A DNA stretch of 64,000 bases, from the NCBI RefSeq assembly GCF_001499965.1, contig NZ_LQIT01000017.1, positions 39,339 to 103,338 of the forward strand, written 5' to 3'. A program made the position numbers and the translations under genes. The DNA comes from Mycobacterium sp. GA-2829 (GTDB taxonomy: Bacteria > Actinomycetota > Actinomycetes > Mycobacteriales > Mycobacteriaceae). Positions 62,724 through 64,000 of this stretch are shown here, piece by piece. Under the pieces are notes generated by a model. That model was not told the DNA's origin and did no database searches. It worked only from the letters and a program-made list of their open reading frames with translations. Position 1 is the first letter of the stretch, and the number at the start of each line of letters is the position of its first letter.

Positions 62724-63536
62724 TTGACGACCGTCATCGACGTCGACGACCCCGGCGACCCCCGGCTCGACGACTTCCGCGACCTCAACAGCATCGACCG
62801 CCGACCGGATCTGCCCAGCGGCAAGGGGTTGGTCATCGCCGAGGGGGTACTGGTCGTCCAGCGCATGGTGGCCTCCCGGTTCACCCCGCGCGCCCTGCTC
62901 GGCACCGATCGCCGCCTCGCCGAACTCGGCGCCGACCTCGACGCCGTCGACGCGCCGTTCTACCGGGCCTCGGCCGAGGTGATGGCCGACGTCGTCGGGT
63001 TCCACCTCAACCGCGGGGTGCTCGCGTCCGCGTCGCGACCTCCCGAGCTCGCCGTGGCCGACGTGTTCGACGGCGCCCGCACCGTGGCGGTTCTCGAGGG
63101 CGTCAACGACCACGAGAACCTCGGCTCGATCTTCCGCAACGCCGCCGGGCTGGGCGTCGACGCGGTGATCTTCGGTGCCGGCTGTGCCGATCCGCTGTAC
63201 CGGCGGGCGGTGCGGGTGTCGATGGGGCATGCGCTGCTCGTCCCCTTCGCCCGCGCGACGTCCTGGCCCGACGAGCTCAACTTGTTGCGCGACAACGGTT
63301 TCCGGCTCCTGGCGATGACCCCGGATCCGGCCGCCGAGACCCTCGCCGAGGCGATGACCGCCCTGGCGGGAGACAAAGTGGGGTTTCTCGTCGGCGCGGA
63401 AGGTCCCGGTCTGACCGAGCGCGCGATGCGCGCGAGCGACCGACGAGTGCGCATCCCGATGTCGCGCGGCACCGATTCCCTCAACGTGGCGACCGCCGCC
63501 GCGCTCGCGTTCTACGAACGCGTGCGGGCGGGCTAG
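62724..63536 (+). CDS. TrmH/SpoU-family RNA methyltransferase
   Basis: A 270-residue SPOUT methyltransferase (Rv0881-like). The trefoil-knot motifs are NDHENLGSIFRNAAGLG, VGAEGPGL and IPMSRGTDSLNVATAAALA. It most likely methylates a ribose or base in rRNA or tRNA using SAM; the target is not identifiable. TTG at 62724 is the start, with AGGAGAG upstream. Co-transcribed with the MarR gene. Confidence 0.9.
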   Translation: MTTVIDVDDPGDPRLDDFRDLNSIDRRPDLPSGKGLVIAEGVLVVQRMVASRFTPRALLGTDRRLAELGADLDAVDAPFYRASAEVMADVVGFHLNRGVLASASRPPELAVADVFDGARTVAVLEGVNDHENLGSIFRNAAGLGVDAVIFGAGCADPLYRRAVRVSMGHALLVPFARATSWPDELNLLRDNGFRLLAMTPDPAAETLAEAMTALAGDKVGFLVGAEGPGLTERAMRASDRRVRIPMSRGTDSLNVATAAALAFYERVRAG

Positions 63537-63545
63537 ATTTAGCCC

Positions 63546-63830
63546 GTGACCGACGAATCCACGCCCTGGGGAACGGGTTTGACGGTGGCTTTCGGTGTCG
63601 CCGCGGTGATCGCCACGGCCGTCATCGTGCTGAGCGTCGGCCTGCTCCGGGTGCATCCACTGCTCGCGGTGGGGCTGAACATCGTCGCTGTCGGCGGACT
63701 GGCGCCGACGGTGTGGGGCTGGCGGACCCGGCCGGTGTGGCGGTGGTTCGCCTTCGGTGCGGGCGTCGGGGTGGCCGCGGGCTGGATCGCGCTGGTGGCG
63801 ATGTCGTTCAGCGGGTTGATGCCGAGCTAG
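63546..63830 (+). CDS. DUF2537 membrane protein
   Basis: A 94-residue protein with three predicted transmembrane helices and the WGWRTRPVWRWF loop. It matches DUF2537 (Rv0882). Function unknown. GTG at 63546 follows the methyltransferase stop by 9 bases, so the two likely share a transcript. Confidence 0.85.
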   Translation: MTDESTPWGTGLTVAFGVAAVIATAVIVLSVGLLRVHPLLAVGLNIVAVGGLAPTVWGWRTRPVWRWFAFGAGVGVAAGWIALVAMSFSGLMPS

Positions 63831-63858
63831 CGCTGCTGTCTGCTCTTCGCGCGAGCGC

Positions 63859-64000
63859 TCATCGCTGCCCGCCCGAGCGGACCCCCAGCAGCACGTCCTC
63901 CCAAGCCGGCACCGTCGGCCGCGGCTTGGCCTTCCGCGACTTGGCGGGCTTGGGCTCCTCGGCCGCGGGCTCCGGGGCGGGCTCGGGTTCCGGTTCGGGC
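63859..64000 (-). CDS. sepH: SepH cell-division protein, C-terminal fragment
   Basis: Only the last 46 codons of a gene entering from the right edge are present. They encode a Pro/Glu-rich linker and the terminal PTVPAWEDVLLGVRSGGQR, the conserved ending of SepH (Rv0883c), which binds FtsZ. The N-terminal DUF3071 domain lies outside the window. Its convergence with the DUF2537 gene and its place after Rv0880-Rv0882-like genes fit M. tuberculosis order. Confidence 0.85.
   Translation of the reverse strand, partial: PEPEPEPAPEPAAEEPKPAKSRKAKPRPTVPAWEDVLLGVRSGGQR

Overview
The window is high-G+C actinobacterial DNA with about 80 tightly packed genes. It comes from a mycobacterium, most likely an environmental fast grower of the Mycolicibacterium type. 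The evidence is a mycolic-acid cyclopropane synthase family enzyme, a secreted AroQ-gamma chorismate mutase, LpqH-type lipoprotein, RpfA, SepH, CYP124 and CYP125 P450s, F420-dependent oxidoreductase, and gene order that recalls two M. tuberculosis neighbourhoods: bfrA-glnA3 ... SDR ... chorismate mutase ... cinA (about Rv1876-Rv1904) and rpfA-moaD2-moaA2-YccF-cspB ... Rv0875c-Rv0883c. Those assignments are from remembered sequences, not from a search. I found no rRNA, tRNA, CRISPR array, prophage or transposase.

Layout. 1-5.0 kb: EthD-like protein, enoyl-CoA hydratase, then an iron block (Bfd ferredoxin, an iron-responsive gene behind an IdeR-like box, bacterioferritin), an AhpD-like protein and GlnA3. 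5-16.8 kb: hydrolases, dehydrogenases, a dienelactone-hydrolase lipoprotein, a frameshifted glycosyltransferase bracketed by two copies of a 64-bp palindromic repeat, HAD phosphatase, an Rv2629-like release-factor-fold protein, a TetR/FAD-oxidase divergent pair and CYP124. 17-31 kb: F420 enzyme, SDR, secreted chorismate mutase, mycolate methyltransferase, agmatinase-like enzyme, thioesterase/FadD/DUF5994 lipid-activation group, L,D-transpeptidase, sterol-desaturase-fold protein with GntR regulator, LpqH-like lipoprotein with an MmyB-type regulator. 30-40 kb: a sterol-flavoured stretch (CYP125, nitronate-monooxygenase-like protein, DapB-fold dehydrogenase, FabG3-like SDR) carrying two perfect and one near-perfect KstR-type operators, interrupted by a DosR-boxed ferredoxin and a SigF-type promoter next to an RsbU/STAS/RsbW partner-switching module. 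40-54 kb: CinA, hydrolases, amidase, class I aldolase, AraC/PLP-decarboxylase pair, amidohydrolase, phytanoyl-CoA dioxygenase-like and repair-type proteins. 54-64 kb: the conserved rpfA-to-sepH backbone.

How the parts connect. The most striking feature is the density of readable regulatory sites. Iron (IdeR box), hypoxia/redox (DosR box at fdxA), general stress (SigF promoter and partner switching), sterol/lipid (KstR boxes) and two cyclic nucleotides at rpfA (a CRP-type site plus a ydaO-type c-di-AMP riboswitch in front of an unusually short RpfA) all appear within 64 kb. No wholly new multi-gene defence or biosynthetic system is evident. The best candidates for new biology are the split KstR-type sterol regulon, the dispersed intergenic palindromic repeats, the broken glycosyltransferase between two repeat copies, and the doubly nucleotide-controlled rpfA leader.
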